This document shows, one piece after another, positions 15,336 to 24,140 of a stretch of 61,240 bases of DNA (the stretch's first letter is position 1; the number at the start of each line of letters is the position of its first letter). The notes below the pieces were generated by a model that saw only the letters and a list, made by a program, of their open reading frames with translations, had not been told where the DNA came from and searched no databases. Source of the DNA: a bacterium (lineage in GTDB: Bacteria > Auribacterota > UBA3054); assembly GCA_017963805.1 (NCBI GenBank), contig JAGCTE010000034.1:1-61240 (forward strand), given 5' to 3'. A program made the position numbers and the translations under genes.

Positions 15336-16823
15336 TCAGACAAATTCTGACATTACTTGGTTAGCTAGTTCAATGCCGCGGTTGGTGAGTTTCAAAGTGC
15401 GGCCTTTATAAGTCACCAGTTTGCGGTCGGAGAGATCTTCTATCTGCCGCTTAAAAATATCCTCATCCTGGGGCGTCAATTGGACGCCCTCGGTTTTTCT
15501 AAGGCCGAGGTAAATGCGCTCGCCGGCTTGCTGGAGCTTGGTGAGAGGTTTTGTATTGATGATTTTCCAATTGGGATCGATGTGGGCGCGGAGGGGCGTG
15601 TTTTTGTAGGGGAAGCGGCAGTAGCTGTGGGCGCCGGGGCCTAAGCCGAGGTAATGGTTGTTGGTGTCCCAGTAAGCCGAATTGTGTCTGGAATGGAAAC
15701 CGGGCTTGGCGGCGTTGGAGATCTCGTACATTTCGTAGCCCTGCTCTTTCAGAAGCTTCCTGGCCAGCCAGTATTCTCTCATGGTGAGGGAGTCTTCGGG
15801 GAGATTGGGGTTTTCCTTTTGGAGCGGTGTGCCTTTTTCAACTGAGAGGGCGTAGAAGGAGATGTGCTCGGGCTGCCAGGAAAGAAGTTTATTGACGGTG
15901 TCCTGCCAGGAGGAGACGGTCTGATACGGGAGGCCGTACATGAGGTCTAAGGAAATGTTTTTTATGCTTTGGCGGCGGAGCGTTTCGTAGGCAATTTCGG
16001 CTTCTTCGGCAGTGTGCAGGCGGCCCAGGTATTTCAGCTCGTTATCCTGGAGAGATTGGACGCCCAGGCTTACGCGGTTTATGCCGGCTTTTTGCCAGAG
16101 CTTTACGTCCTCGGGGCGAAAAGCGGCGGGGTTCGCCTCCAGGGTACATTCGATATCGCCTGACCAGCGGATGGAGGCTTTTACGGCCTCACAGACGCTC
16201 AAAAGGGCTTCTCCGGGGAGAATTGAGGGCGTGCCACCGCCGAAATAGACGGAAGCCAGCTCTTGGTAGGGCATCATGGGGAGAAGCGTTCTGATTTGAT
16301 GGATTAACGCTTCGGTGTATTTTTGGATCTCATCCTTTTTCGGCGGATGGCTTAGAAAGGCGCAGTAGCGGCATTTTCTCAGGCAGAAGGGGACGTGGAT
16401 GTAGAGCGCCAGTTTTTCTGGCGGCGCGGTCCTGGGAAGGGTGAGGGAGTTTTCTTGGATCGCTTTGGCCAGCGGGATGTCGTTGGGAAGGAGCGCGTAG
16501 TTTAGGAGTTCGCTTCTTTTGACCCAGGCGAGTTTTTCGTGCTCCAGGGGCGTTGGCTGTTTGCCATGGAGTTTAGCGCTGACTCCGACCAATCGGATGT
16601 TGGTGGTCTTGTCGTAGACGATGCCGGTGGGGATGATACTGGCGGCGAGCTCTTCTTTGATCTCGCGTTTGGCGCATTGAGCGAAGGTTTCGCCTGGCTT
16701 TCTTTTGCCGCCGGGAAATTCCCAACCGCCGGGCTTTCCTGGTTTATCAGGGCGCAGCGCCAGAAGTATCCTGCCATGATCTTCGATGACCGCCGCGGAT
16801 ACTTCAATAGGGTCGTTACTCAA
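15336..16823 (-). CDS. hemW: Nudix hydrolase fused to HemW-like radical SAM protein
   Basis: 495 residues from a TTG start overlapping the fabF stop (TTGAGTAA), so translation is probably coupled to fabF. Residues 5 to about 125 are a MutT-like Nudix domain with the full Nudix box (G38 to L59, with REIKEEL), the type that hydrolyses oxidised nucleotides. Residues about 135-495 are a HemW/coproporphyrinogen III oxidase-like radical SAM protein: H-V-P-F followed by C147, C151 and C154 for the Fe-S cluster, YFGGGTPS, and the C-terminal ALSVEKGTPL and GLGPGAHSY blocks. HemW proteins are haem chaperones rather than true HemN oxidases. The fusion joins nucleotide clean-up to a haem-handling enzyme. 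A farther upstream start would put some 58 low-complexity residues inside fabF and is unlikely. Confidence 0.85.
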   Translation of the reverse strand: MSNDPIEVSAAVIEDHGRILLALRPDKPGKPGGWEFPGGKRKPGETFAQCAKREIKEELAASIIPTGIVYDKTTNIRLVGVSAKLHGKQPTPLEHEKLAWVKRSELLNYALLPNDIPLAKAIQENSLTLPRTAPPEKLALYIHVPFCLRKCRYCAFLSHPPKKDEIQKYTEALIHQIRTLLPMMPYQELASVYFGGGTPSILPGEALLSVCEAVKASIRWSGDIECTLEANPAAFRPEDVKLWQKAGINRVSLGVQSLQDNELKYLGRLHTAEEAEIAYETLRRQSIKNISLDLMYGLPYQTVSSWQDTVNKLLSWQPEHISFYALSVEKGTPLQKENPNLPEDSLTMREYWLARKLLKEQGYEMYEISNAAKPGFHSRHNSAYWDTNNHYLGLGPGAHSYCRFPYKNTPLRAHIDPNWKIINTKPLTKLQQAGERIYLGLRKTEGVQLTPQDEDIFKRQIEDLSDRKLVTYKGRTLKLTNRGIELANQVMSEFV

Positions 16824-18069
16824 AGCGCTTGAAGCAGAGGACGGCGTTGTGGCCGCCGAAGCCGAAGGTGTCGGAGATGGCGGCGCGGATCTTTCTTTCC
16901 CGGGCCTTGTTGGGAACGTAGTCCAGGTCGCATTCGGGATCAGGTTCCTCGTAGTTGATGGTCGGGGGTACGATGCCGGTCTCGATGGCTTTGACACAGA
17001 AGACGGCCTCGATGCCGCCGCAGCCGGCCACGCAGTGCCCGGTCATGGACTTGGTGGAACTTACCCAGAGCTTGTAGGCGTTCTCGCCGAAGACGGTCTT
17101 TATGGCCGCGGTCTCCATCAGGTCATTGTGGTGGGTAGAGGTTCCGTGGGCGTTGACGTAGTCGACGGTGTCCGGGGAAACTTCCGCCCTTTCGAGGGCC
17201 TGGCGTATGGCTAGGGAAACGAAATGTCCGGTCGGTTCCGGGGCTGTTACGTGGTAGGCGTCCGTGGACTGGCCGACGCCGCCCAATTCGCAGTAGATCC
17301 TGGCGCCTCTTTCTTTGGCGTGCTCGAGCGTTTCAAGAACGATGACGCCGGCGCCTTCGGAAATGACGAAGCCTGACCTGTTGCGGTCGAAGGGGCGGCT
17401 CACTCTTGTGGGGTCGCCTTCGCCGTCCCAGCTTGAGAGGGCTTTCATGTTGGCGAAGGTGGCGATGGAAAGCTTGCACACCGGGGCTTCCGAACCGCCG
17501 CAGATGGCGATCTTTTCGAAACCGGCCCTTAACCTTAAGAAGGCGGTGGAAATGGCGTCGTTGCCGGAAGCACAGGCCGTGGCCACGCCGCAGGTGAAGC
17601 CGTGGATGCCGAGGCGCATGGCTATCGTGTGCGCGCCCACGTCAGCTGTTCCGGATGGAACGAGAAAAGGCGTGACGCGGCCGGGGCCTTTCTCCAGCAT
17701 GACCTGGCAGGTCTTCTGGATGTTGTCGATGCCGCCGATGCCGGAGCCCATGATTATGCAGACGTCGTGGTTGTCGCCTCTATTGGCAAAGTCGATGCCG
17801 CTGTCCCTTACGGCCTCAAGGCCGGCGTTGACGGCGTGGAGGACGGAGCGGTCGTAGCGGGCGGCGTCTCTTTCGCTGAATCCGCCGGGCGAGGGGTCGT
17901 AATGGCATTCGCCGGCGATGTGGACTTTGTTGTCGGCGGAGTCGAAAAGCGTGATGGGGCCGATGCCCGATCTGCCGTTTATGACGCTGTCCCAGTTCTC
18001 TTTGACTCCGTAGCCCGTGGGGGCGACGGCGCCGAGACCGGTAACTACTATTCTTTCACTGTCTTTCAT
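16816..18069 (-). CDS. fabF: 3-oxoacyl-ACP synthase II
   Basis: 417-residue beta-ketoacyl-ACP synthase that elongates fatty acids by condensing malonyl-ACP with acyl-ACP. The catalytic triad is visible: C166 in TACASG, H308 in NAHGTST and H345 following K340 in KSMTGH. Length and the final DTFGFGGHNAVLCFKRF match FabF. It stands apart from other fab genes or acpP in this window. A TATAAT box ends only about nine bases before its ATG, so the message is predicted to be nearly leaderless. The following gene overlaps its end by eight bases. Confidence 0.95.
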   Translation of the reverse strand: MKDSERIVVTGLGAVAPTGYGVKENWDSVINGRSGIGPITLFDSADNKVHIAGECHYDPSPGGFSERDAARYDRSVLHAVNAGLEAVRDSGIDFANRGDNHDVCIIMGSGIGGIDNIQKTCQVMLEKGPGRVTPFLVPSGTADVGAHTIAMRLGIHGFTCGVATACASGNDAISTAFLRLRAGFEKIAICGGSEAPVCKLSIATFANMKALSSWDGEGDPTRVSRPFDRNRSGFVISEGAGVIVLETLEHAKERGARIYCELGGVGQSTDAYHVTAPEPTGHFVSLAIRQALERAEVSPDTVDYVNAHGTSTHHNDLMETAAIKTVFGENAYKLWVSSTKSMTGHCVAGCGGIEAVFCVKAIETGIVPPTINYEEPDPECDLDYVPNKARERKIRAAISDTFGFGGHNAVLCFKRFE

Positions 18070-18077
18070 ATCCTAAT

Positions 18078-18107
18078 ATTATACCTTATTAACCGCTTGA
18101 AATTCAA
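18078..18107 (-). promoter_or_regulatory. Promoter of fabF (near-leaderless)
   Basis: On the minus strand TTGAAT (18107-18102), 18 bases, then a perfect TATAAT (18083-18078). The transcription start would fall near 18071, only two or three bases before the fabF ATG at 18069. The -35 reaches into the last codons of the upstream transporter gene. Confidence 0.7.
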
Positions 18108-19042
18108 GAGTCTCGCTTGTTTTCAAGCCGTTGGAAAACGCTGGCCAGGAACGTTCCGGATATGTTGTGCCAGACGGAAAATATCGCGCCTGGGACGGTG
18201 GCCATGGCAAGGTCGGGGAAGGCTGTTTTGGCAAGCGAGACGGCCAGGCCGGAATTCTGCATGCCGACCTCGATGGCAAGCGTTCTTTTCTTTTCCGGCG
18301 CCATTTTCAAGAGCAGACCAAGTAGGTAGCCTATTAGGAAGCCGAGCAAATTGTGGGCCATCACGGCGATCAATATGAGCGCTCCCGTCCGCCTGATCTC
18401 AAGGGCGTTGTGGGAGATGACGGACGCCACGGTCAGCGTTATGCAGACTATGGAGAAGACCGGGAGGAAGCCGGTCATTTTTTCGCAGGCTTTCTCGAAG
18501 AAATTGTTCAGCATGAGGCCGAGCGCGACGGGAACTATGACGACTTTTATGATGGAGAAGAACATGGCGCAAACGTCGACGGAAACGGTCGTCTTCAGGA
18601 GCATATAGGTGATGAAAGGGGTAAGAAGCGGCGCCAAAAGAGTGTTGACGCTAGTCATGGCGACGGAAAGCGCCACGTCGCCCTTGGCAAGGTAGGTTAT
18701 GACGTTACTGGCGGTGCCGCCCGGGCAGGCGCCGACCAATATCATCCCGGCGGCCAAGGCGGCTTCGAGCTTTAAGCCTTTTGAAATGGCAAAAGCCAAA
18801 AGCGGCATTATTATGAACTGCGCCAAGGTGCCGGTCAAGATATCCAGGGGCCTTTTGAAGACGAAAAGGAAAGCCTCCGGCTTCAGCGTCATGCCCATGC
18901 CGAACATGATGAGCATCAAGAGATAATTGATCCAGCCGGTCTTGACCCAGAGGAAAGAGGCGGGATAAAACAGCGCGACAAGGGAGGTCAAAAGGATTAT
19001 CGCGCCCATGTGTTTTCCGAAAAATTTATTTAGGAGTCCCAT
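18104..19042 (-). CDS. Bile acid:sodium symporter (BASS) family transporter
   Basis: 312 residues with about nine to ten helices and both conserved BASS core motifs: GACPGGTASNVITYLAKGD near residue 105 (the first crossover/Na+ site) and EVGMQNSGLAVSLA near residue 265 (the second crossover). These transporters bring organic anions into the cell with Na+. Bacterial members move pantothenate, keto acids or sulphonates as well as bile acids, so the substrate is open. The start overlaps the end of the YigZ-like gene by 17 bases, which argues for one transcript. Confidence 0.9.
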   Translation of the reverse strand: MGLLNKFFGKHMGAIILLTSLVALFYPASFLWVKTGWINYLLMLIMFGMGMTLKPEAFLFVFKRPLDILTGTLAQFIIMPLLAFAISKGLKLEAALAAGMILVGACPGGTASNVITYLAKGDVALSVAMTSVNTLLAPLLTPFITYMLLKTTVSVDVCAMFFSIIKVVIVPVALGLMLNNFFEKACEKMTGFLPVFSIVCITLTVASVISHNALEIRRTGALILIAVMAHNLLGFLIGYLLGLLLKMAPEKKRTLAIEVGMQNSGLAVSLAKTAFPDLAMATVPGAIFSVWHNISGTFLASVFQRLENKRDS

Positions 19043-19622
19043 AGCCTGTGAGATCTTTTATGATGTTCTCGAGTTCCTGCTTCCTGGCGCGGGGGATTAT
19101 CACGGTGCCCTCTATTTTTTCCCCGAAAGAGGGCGAAACGATCGTGCCTTCCATTTGCCCGACTTTGTAGAGGAGAGTGTTGTAGGACTGGTACGACAAG
19201 GAGAAGGGAAGCTCCGTTTTGGCTTTCTCCTCTATGATCTGGCATTTCTCGACGGCAAGCTGCGCGGCGGCGCGGTAGGTGTCTATGAGGCCTCTGACGC
19301 CAAGCTTTATTCCGCCGAAATACCTGACGACCGCCAATGCGACGTTGTCGAGTTTTTCTTTTTTTATGCTCTGCAGTATCGGCAGTCCCGCGGTGCCGGA
19401 AGGTTCGCCGTCGTCGCTGTAATAGGAGTTGGCGTTGTCGGGGGCGCCGACGTTGTAGGCCCAGCAGACGTGCGTGGCCTGAGGGTGCATGGCTCTTATC
19501 CTTTCCAGGAAAGCTTCCACTTCCTCCTTACCCTTGGCGGGGGAGATGTAGGAGATGAAGCGGGAACGCTGTTCCGTCAGCTCCGCCTCTTTGCTTTCCT
19601 TGATGGTAAGATAAGTTTCCAT
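19026..19622 (-). CDS. YigZ/IMPACT family protein
   Basis: 198-residue member of the UPF0029/IMPACT family, recognised by the DDGEPSGTAGLPIL signature near residue 72 and VVRYFGGIKLGVRGL near residue 100, followed by a ferredoxin-like C-terminal domain. The eukaryotic relative IMPACT modulates GCN2-dependent translation control; the bacterial role is not settled. The start overlaps the stop of the CysQ-like gene (TAATG). Nothing unusual in length. Confidence 0.92.
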   Translation of the reverse strand: METYLTIKESKEAELTEQRSRFISYISPAKGKEEVEAFLERIRAMHPQATHVCWAYNVGAPDNANSYYSDDGEPSGTAGLPILQSIKKEKLDNVALAVVRYFGGIKLGVRGLIDTYRAAAQLAVEKCQIIEEKAKTELPFSLSYQSYNTLLYKVGQMEGTIVSPSFGEKIEGTVIIPRARKQELENIIKDLTGYGTPK

Positions 19623-20596
19623 TAAGCGCTCGCTTTCACCGCTTCAATTAGTTTCGCGTGGCCGACGGAACGACTGGCGACGATCCCGAGGTCGTTCTCT
19701 AAAAGAGGGGGAGTGGAGAAGTCCACTTTTCTTCCCAAGGTATCCGTGACTGAGCCGCCGGCGGATTTGACGATCAGATATCCCGCGGCGTGATCCCAGA
19801 TCTTTTCCCTGTACTCCAAGCTTTTCGGAAGCCTAAGATAGATGTCGGCCATGCCTAAGGCGACGGCGGCGTATTTGCACTGGGAATCGATGCGGAAGGG
19901 CTCGGATCTGACGCCGAGGATGTCCCTTATCTTTTCCGCTCTGGAATGCGAGGTGTGGCCGCTCTCGACGGATTCGCAGATTATGGCTTCCGCGAAATTC
20001 TTGTTCAGCGCTTCTGTTGCCTCGACGTTGGGGCTGTCCGTGAAAAGCGATGTGAAGACGGTCTTCTGATTTTCGCTCGCCAAGCAGAGAAGGCCAACCT
20101 CTCCGTTGGGGGCTTGCATGTTCGGGCAGGCCAGGGCCGCGGCTTTGACTTCGCCTCCTTCTATGAGGGCCAGGGCTATGGCGTAGTGGTCGCCCCTGAG
20201 GAAACCCTTGGTGCCGTCTATTGGGTCCAGCGTCCAGAAGCGCGATAAAGATTTGGGGTCTTCGGTCCTGCCGTGGTCGATGGAGCTTAAGATCGCTTCT
20301 TTGGAAAGGGGAACGATTCTTTTGACTTCTTCTTCCAAATGCAAAAAAAGCGTTTCGTTTTCGGGCTTCCGCAATTCCTCCGAGCCTTCCTCCGCGATCA
20401 TACGGTCGTTGGGAAAATTGTTGGCCAGAACGTAATTCACTATGGCCTGGGAACCGAAGTCCGCGACCGTGACAGGAGAGCGGTCCTCTTTTTCCAGGAC
20501 GTCTTTTTCCAGAAGCTTTTTCTGCACGGCACCGGTCAATTGCGCGGCTTGGCGCAGGGCGCTTTTGGCGATCAAGAGTTCAGTCTGATATTGCAT
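19622..20596 (-). CDS. cysQ: CysQ/HAL2-like 3'(2'),5'-bisphosphate nucleotidase
   Basis: 324-residue inositol-monophosphatase-family enzyme. The metal-binding motifs are present: EEGSEELRKP (first Glu ligand), LDPIDGTKGFLRG, and WDHAAGYLIVKSAGGSVTD near the C-terminus. The insertions and length (about 320 rather than 250 residues) are closer to the plant/yeast HAL2-SAL1 branch than to E. coli CysQ. Likely reaction: removal of the 3' phosphate of PAP, the by-product of sulphate assimilation or phosphopantetheine transfer. No sulphate-reduction genes are nearby, though a serine acetyltransferase gene is encoded at 30503. Confidence 0.87.
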   Translation of the reverse strand: MQYQTELLIAKSALRQAAQLTGAVQKKLLEKDVLEKEDRSPVTVADFGSQAIVNYVLANNFPNDRMIAEEGSEELRKPENETLFLHLEEEVKRIVPLSKEAILSSIDHGRTEDPKSLSRFWTLDPIDGTKGFLRGDHYAIALALIEGGEVKAAALACPNMQAPNGEVGLLCLASENQKTVFTSLFTDSPNVEATEALNKNFAEAIICESVESGHTSHSRAEKIRDILGVRSEPFRIDSQCKYAAVALGMADIYLRLPKSLEYREKIWDHAAGYLIVKSAGGSVTDTLGRKVDFSTPPLLENDLGIVASRSVGHAKLIEAVKASA

Positions 20597-20597
20597 G

Positions 20598-21650
20598 TTA
20601 TCCTTTGAGAGTGTTCAGCGTCGCTTCCAAAAGGGGAAGGAGGCGCATTTCTATGTCGGCTATTCTTCTCAGGGCTTTGGCCTGCAACCTGCGTTCCCTT
20701 AGCGTCCAAGGCCGGCCTATGCCGATGTGCGAGGCGGGCCTTACGATGCGGCGTTCGAAGAAGGGGCGGATCTCTTCGCCTATCCCGTCGTAGCAGGAGG
20801 CGCAGGCCAGGGCGAAGGTCTCGCACTCAGGAAAGGCGATGGCGGCCTCGCGGCAGAATCTGGCGGCCTGGGTCCTCGCGTGCAGAAGGTCTTTCAGGAG
20901 CTGGTAGTTGCCCTCGTTGCGTTCCTGGGCGCGCCAATCCTGGCTCATGGGATCGTGGTGCTGCGGATTGACGAGCGTGGCGTACCAATAATCGTAGGCG
21001 GTCTGCCCGAGATAGTAGCCGTGCACTCTTTCGAGCTTCGCCATCTTAAGGGCGTTTTGGAAGCCTTTTATGAAAAGCTCTTTTTCATCCGGCGACTTTT
21101 TCTTTTTGTCTTTCTGGGACAAAAAATAGCACCAGACCATCTCTTCGGAAACGGGATGAGGGTAGAAGCTGAGGGAGTAGTCCTGGGCGATAAGGATGCC
21201 GCCCGGCCGGATCCCTGTGACGAGCCCGTAGCGGGCGTAGCCGTCGAGCCCCAAGCCTATGACGGGGCGGCCTTCTCGCAGATGATCCAGTATCTCGAAC
21301 TTGACAGCTTCGTGCCGTTCCCTGGAAGCGCAGATCCAGCGCTCCAATAGTTCGTGGCCGAAAGTATCGTAAAGGTCGGGCAGAAGGTTCATGCCGCAGG
21401 CGGCGTCCAATGAGACGAGGCGCCAGCCGGCGTAGTGGATCTGCAGTCTGAAGGCGGCGCCGGAGGCGGCCATCAGAAGCCAGTAGGGGTAGTTTTCCCC
21501 GCAGGCGGAAAGGTAGCGCCTGAAGCAGGCGACAAAAGTGTTGTCTTCGCCTTTATCGAAGCAGAGCGGCTCGATATCCTTTATCTGCTCCGAAGCGTCC
21601 GCGAAAGGGTCGTTCGTCAGATCCGGGATATTTTCAAAACGCAATGCCAC
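20598..21650 (-). CDS. BtrH/C39-like domain protein of unknown function
   Basis: 350 residues, soluble. The N-terminal half reads like the BtrH_N/C39-like fold: CFRRYLSACGENYPYWLLM, then SGAAFRLQIH, and ILDHLREGRPVIGLGL and GYARYGLVTGI, a pattern of Cys plus later polar residues in a papain-like scaffold. The C-terminal half is helical and rich in Arg, Trp and Cys. BtrH transfers an acyl side chain in butirosin biosynthesis, but most relatives are uncharacterised and I do not infer that role here. It sits one base after the purB stop and one base before the cysQ start, inside a tight housekeeping run, which argues for a metabolic rather than secreted function. No signal peptide. Confidence 0.6.
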   Translation of the reverse strand: MALRFENIPDLTNDPFADASEQIKDIEPLCFDKGEDNTFVACFRRYLSACGENYPYWLLMAASGAAFRLQIHYAGWRLVSLDAACGMNLLPDLYDTFGHELLERWICASRERHEAVKFEILDHLREGRPVIGLGLDGYARYGLVTGIRPGGILIAQDYSLSFYPHPVSEEMVWCYFLSQKDKKKKSPDEKELFIKGFQNALKMAKLERVHGYYLGQTAYDYWYATLVNPQHHDPMSQDWRAQERNEGNYQLLKDLLHARTQAARFCREAAIAFPECETFALACASCYDGIGEEIRPFFERRIVRPASHIGIGRPWTLRERRLQAKALRRIADIEMRLLPLLEATLNTLKG

Positions 21651-21651
21651 C

Positions 21652-23091
21652 TTAATATTTGACTTGGGCTTCCTCCGCCGGGAAACAACGGCGGTAACGG
21701 CGTAGCATCGGGCCGATCACTTCTTTCAAGTAATCGCTGACCTGGTCGGCGGCGCGTCCTGTGAAGCGCATTGGGTCAAGAATGGCCCTTATCTCTTTTT
21801 CCGATATTCCGATCGCGGGGTCGCTGCCCAAACGCTGGATAAGGTCGTTTGCGCCGCCAGAGCGGACCTGCTTGACCGTCTCCATGGAATTGCAGCGGAT
21901 GGCCTCGTGGACGTCCTGGCGGCTCTTGCCGCGGGCCACCGCTTCCATGATGATGGCTTCGGTCGCCATGAAGGGAAGATTGTCGTTAACTCTTTTGGCG
22001 ATGACTTTGGGATAGACGACAAGGCCGGAACAGACGTTCTTTAAAATGGCGAGAACGGCGTCGGCTGCCAGGAAGGCTTCGGGAATGGAAATGCGGCGGT
22101 TGGCGGAGTCGTCCAGCGTTCTCTCCAGGAACTGCGTGGAGGCGATGAGCTGAGGGCTCGTGGCCAAAGAGAGTATCAGCCTGGACAAAGAGGCGGTGCG
22201 TTCGCAGCGCATGGGATTTCTCTTGTAGGCCATGGCGGAGGAGCCGATCTGCTTTTTGCCGAAAGGTTCCTCTATCTCTCCGATGGACTGGAGGTACCTG
22301 ATGTCGTTCGTCATTTTGCAGGCGGACAAAGCCAGCGTCACAAGGGGATGGAGAACGTCGGCGTCGACTTTCCTCGGGTAAGTCTGCCCGCCCACCGGGT
22401 AAGATTCGGAAAAGCCGAAGCGTTTCGCCAGAGCGTGGTCGAGCTTTTTGATCTTCTTCTGGTCGCCTTTGAAAAGCTCCATGAAACTGGCCTGCGTCCC
22501 GGTCGTGCCTTTGATGCCGCGGAAACGGATCTGCTTTATGGCGAACTGGACGTTTTCGAAATCGAGCTGCAGATCCTGGAGCCACAGGGAGGCGCGTTTG
22601 CCGACGGTCGTCAGCTGCGCGGGCTGCAGGTGCGTGAAGCCGAGGGTCGGCATCTTGCGGTATTTGTTCGCGAAGACGGAAAGCGCTTTCATAACGTCCA
22701 CCAGATGGTCGGAAATGAGCCTGAGGGCGTCCCTGTAGATGACGAGGTCGGCGTTGTCGGTGACGTAGCAGCTGGTGGCGCCGAGGTGGATTATTCCGGC
22801 CGCGCTCTTAGCTTGGTCGCCGTAGGCCTTGACGTGGGCCATGACGTCGTGGCGCACTTCCCGCTCATATTTTTCCGCGACGTCGAAGTTGATGTCGGTC
22901 GCGTATTTCTCAAGTTCCTTGACTTGCTTTTCCGTAATGGGCAGGCCAAGCTTGCGTTCCTCGTCGGCTAAGGCTATCCAGAGCGCGCGCCAGGTCTCGA
23001 GGCGTTTTTGGGCTGAAAAGAGGCGGGACATTTGCTCGCCGGCGTAGCGGCCGACAAGAGGATTGGAATAATAATCTTTGCTCACGTTCAA
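21652..23091 (-). CDS. purB: Adenylosuccinate lyase (eukaryote-like type)
   Basis: 479 residues. It cleaves adenylosuccinate and SAICAR in purine synthesis. The fumarase-superfamily catalytic loop GSSAMAYKRNP lies near residue 285, LGATSCYVTDN near 105 and GFTHLQPAQLTTVGKRASLW near 155. These and the final RSRQ-DVHEAIR stretch (ARGKSRQDVHEAIR) are closer to animal ADSL than to B. subtilis or E. coli PurB, a variant known from some bacteria. A simple tetramer enzyme of normal length; no oddities. Confidence 0.95.
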   Translation of the reverse strand: MNVSKDYYSNPLVGRYAGEQMSRLFSAQKRLETWRALWIALADEERKLGLPITEKQVKELEKYATDINFDVAEKYEREVRHDVMAHVKAYGDQAKSAAGIIHLGATSCYVTDNADLVIYRDALRLISDHLVDVMKALSVFANKYRKMPTLGFTHLQPAQLTTVGKRASLWLQDLQLDFENVQFAIKQIRFRGIKGTTGTQASFMELFKGDQKKIKKLDHALAKRFGFSESYPVGGQTYPRKVDADVLHPLVTLALSACKMTNDIRYLQSIGEIEEPFGKKQIGSSAMAYKRNPMRCERTASLSRLILSLATSPQLIASTQFLERTLDDSANRRISIPEAFLAADAVLAILKNVCSGLVVYPKVIAKRVNDNLPFMATEAIIMEAVARGKSRQDVHEAIRCNSMETVKQVRSGGANDLIQRLGSDPAIGISEKEIRAILDPMRFTGRAADQVSDYLKEVIGPMLRRYRRCFPAEEAQVKY

Positions 23092-23105
23092 AACTTCTTA
23101 GCGGC

Positions 23106-24119
23106 TCAGTCGTCGCGTTCGTTAGGCTGGATTATGCCGCGCTTTTCGCGGACTCTCGGGTCGGGATCCCAGTCGGACTTGTAAGGCGTGGGGCTGGTAC
23201 CTTTGTACTGCTTGATGCCGGAATGGCGCTTGCGGTTCTCCTCGAGGCGCTGCGCCGCTTCCGTGGCCGTCTCCTTGTGGGCGGTCCTGGCTTCCATTTC
23301 GGCGCGCACCTTTTCGGTCTCTTCCTGAGCTTTCTGGGCGGCAGCCGCCAGCTGCTCCTCCATGTCGCTCTTCTGGGCGCTGATCTGCTGCTGCAGCTCC
23401 TGGCGCTGGATCTCCAGGTCGAACTGCGAGAGCTTGGCGTTCACATGCGAAGTCAAAAGCGAGCTGTCGCCTTTTTCCGTAATGAGGTTGTAAAAGTATT
23501 TCGCCGTCTCAAGCTGCTGTTCGGCTTTGCCGCGGTCGTTGTTCTTGAGGGAGCGCAAGGCGGAAGAGAACCAGTTGTCGCCCTTTTTCTGAAGGACTTT
23601 CAAGTAAGCGCTCTTTTCTCCCGGGTCGTCGAGGGAGTCAAGGAAAGCTCCGACGTTCGCTCCGGAGTCGGAATCGTTGTTGATGAGATCGTCGAACTTT
23701 TCGAGCTGATCTTTGGAGAGGGAAACCGGTTTCGAGGACGCGACCAGTTTCGAGCCCATCTGCGGAGTGATGACTTTGCTCTCGCTTGCGGAATCAAGCG
23801 CTTCGTCGACTTCCGACGCTTTCGCGGCCTGGGCCTGGAACTGGTCCTGGGCGAGGCCCTGGATCTCTTCTCTGACGGCCTCCAGGGATTTGTCGACGAC
23901 TTCCATGCGGTCGTTCAGCGACTGGACCGCGACGGTCAGCGGGACGTCGCTGGTCGGCGTCTGCAGGACAGGCTCTTTTTTGTCCCTCAGGCTGAAAACG
24001 ATGATGATGAGGATGACGAGAATCAGGGCCGAATTCAGGTACGGCAGAATGTTTTTGACGACAAACGCGTTTTTGCCCTGCCTTTTGGGGGCTTTATCGG
24101 GATCAAAGACATCTTGCAT
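23106..24119 (-). CDS. Single-pass coiled-coil protein encoded behind the secretin
   Basis: 337 residues of unknown function. A basic cytoplasmic N-terminus (to about 27) is followed by a membrane helix (about 28-45, LNSALILVILIIIVFSL). A periplasmic part then has predicted helices, including a long Gln/Glu/Ala-rich coiled coil at about 215-290 (QRQELQQQISAQKSDMEEQL). The C-terminus is charged and Pro-rich. The gene starts 21 bases after the large secretin gene and is probably in its transcript. The topology recalls inner-membrane assembly partners of secretins (GspC/GspM/PilP-like), but no family domain is evident, so a role in the same machine is inference. Confidence 0.6.
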   Translation of the reverse strand: MQDVFDPDKAPKRQGKNAFVVKNILPYLNSALILVILIIIVFSLRDKKEPVLQTPTSDVPLTVAVQSLNDRMEVVDKSLEAVREEIQGLAQDQFQAQAAKASEVDEALDSASESKVITPQMGSKLVASSKPVSLSKDQLEKFDDLINNDSDSGANVGAFLDSLDDPGEKSAYLKVLQKKGDNWFSSALRSLKNNDRGKAEQQLETAKYFYNLITEKGDSSLLTSHVNAKLSQFDLEIQRQELQQQISAQKSDMEEQLAAAAQKAQEETEKVRAEMEARTAHKETATEAAQRLEENRKRHSGIKQYKGTSPTPYKSDWDPDPRVREKRGIIQPNERDD

Positions 24120-24140
24120 ATGTCACCTCTTACTTGGCTT

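Noticed and set aside
16824..16997. N-terminal extension of the Nudix-HemW gene
   Set aside because: The 58 extra residues are Ser/Pro-rich shadow of the fabF end; the TTG at 16823 places the start at the Nudix domain.
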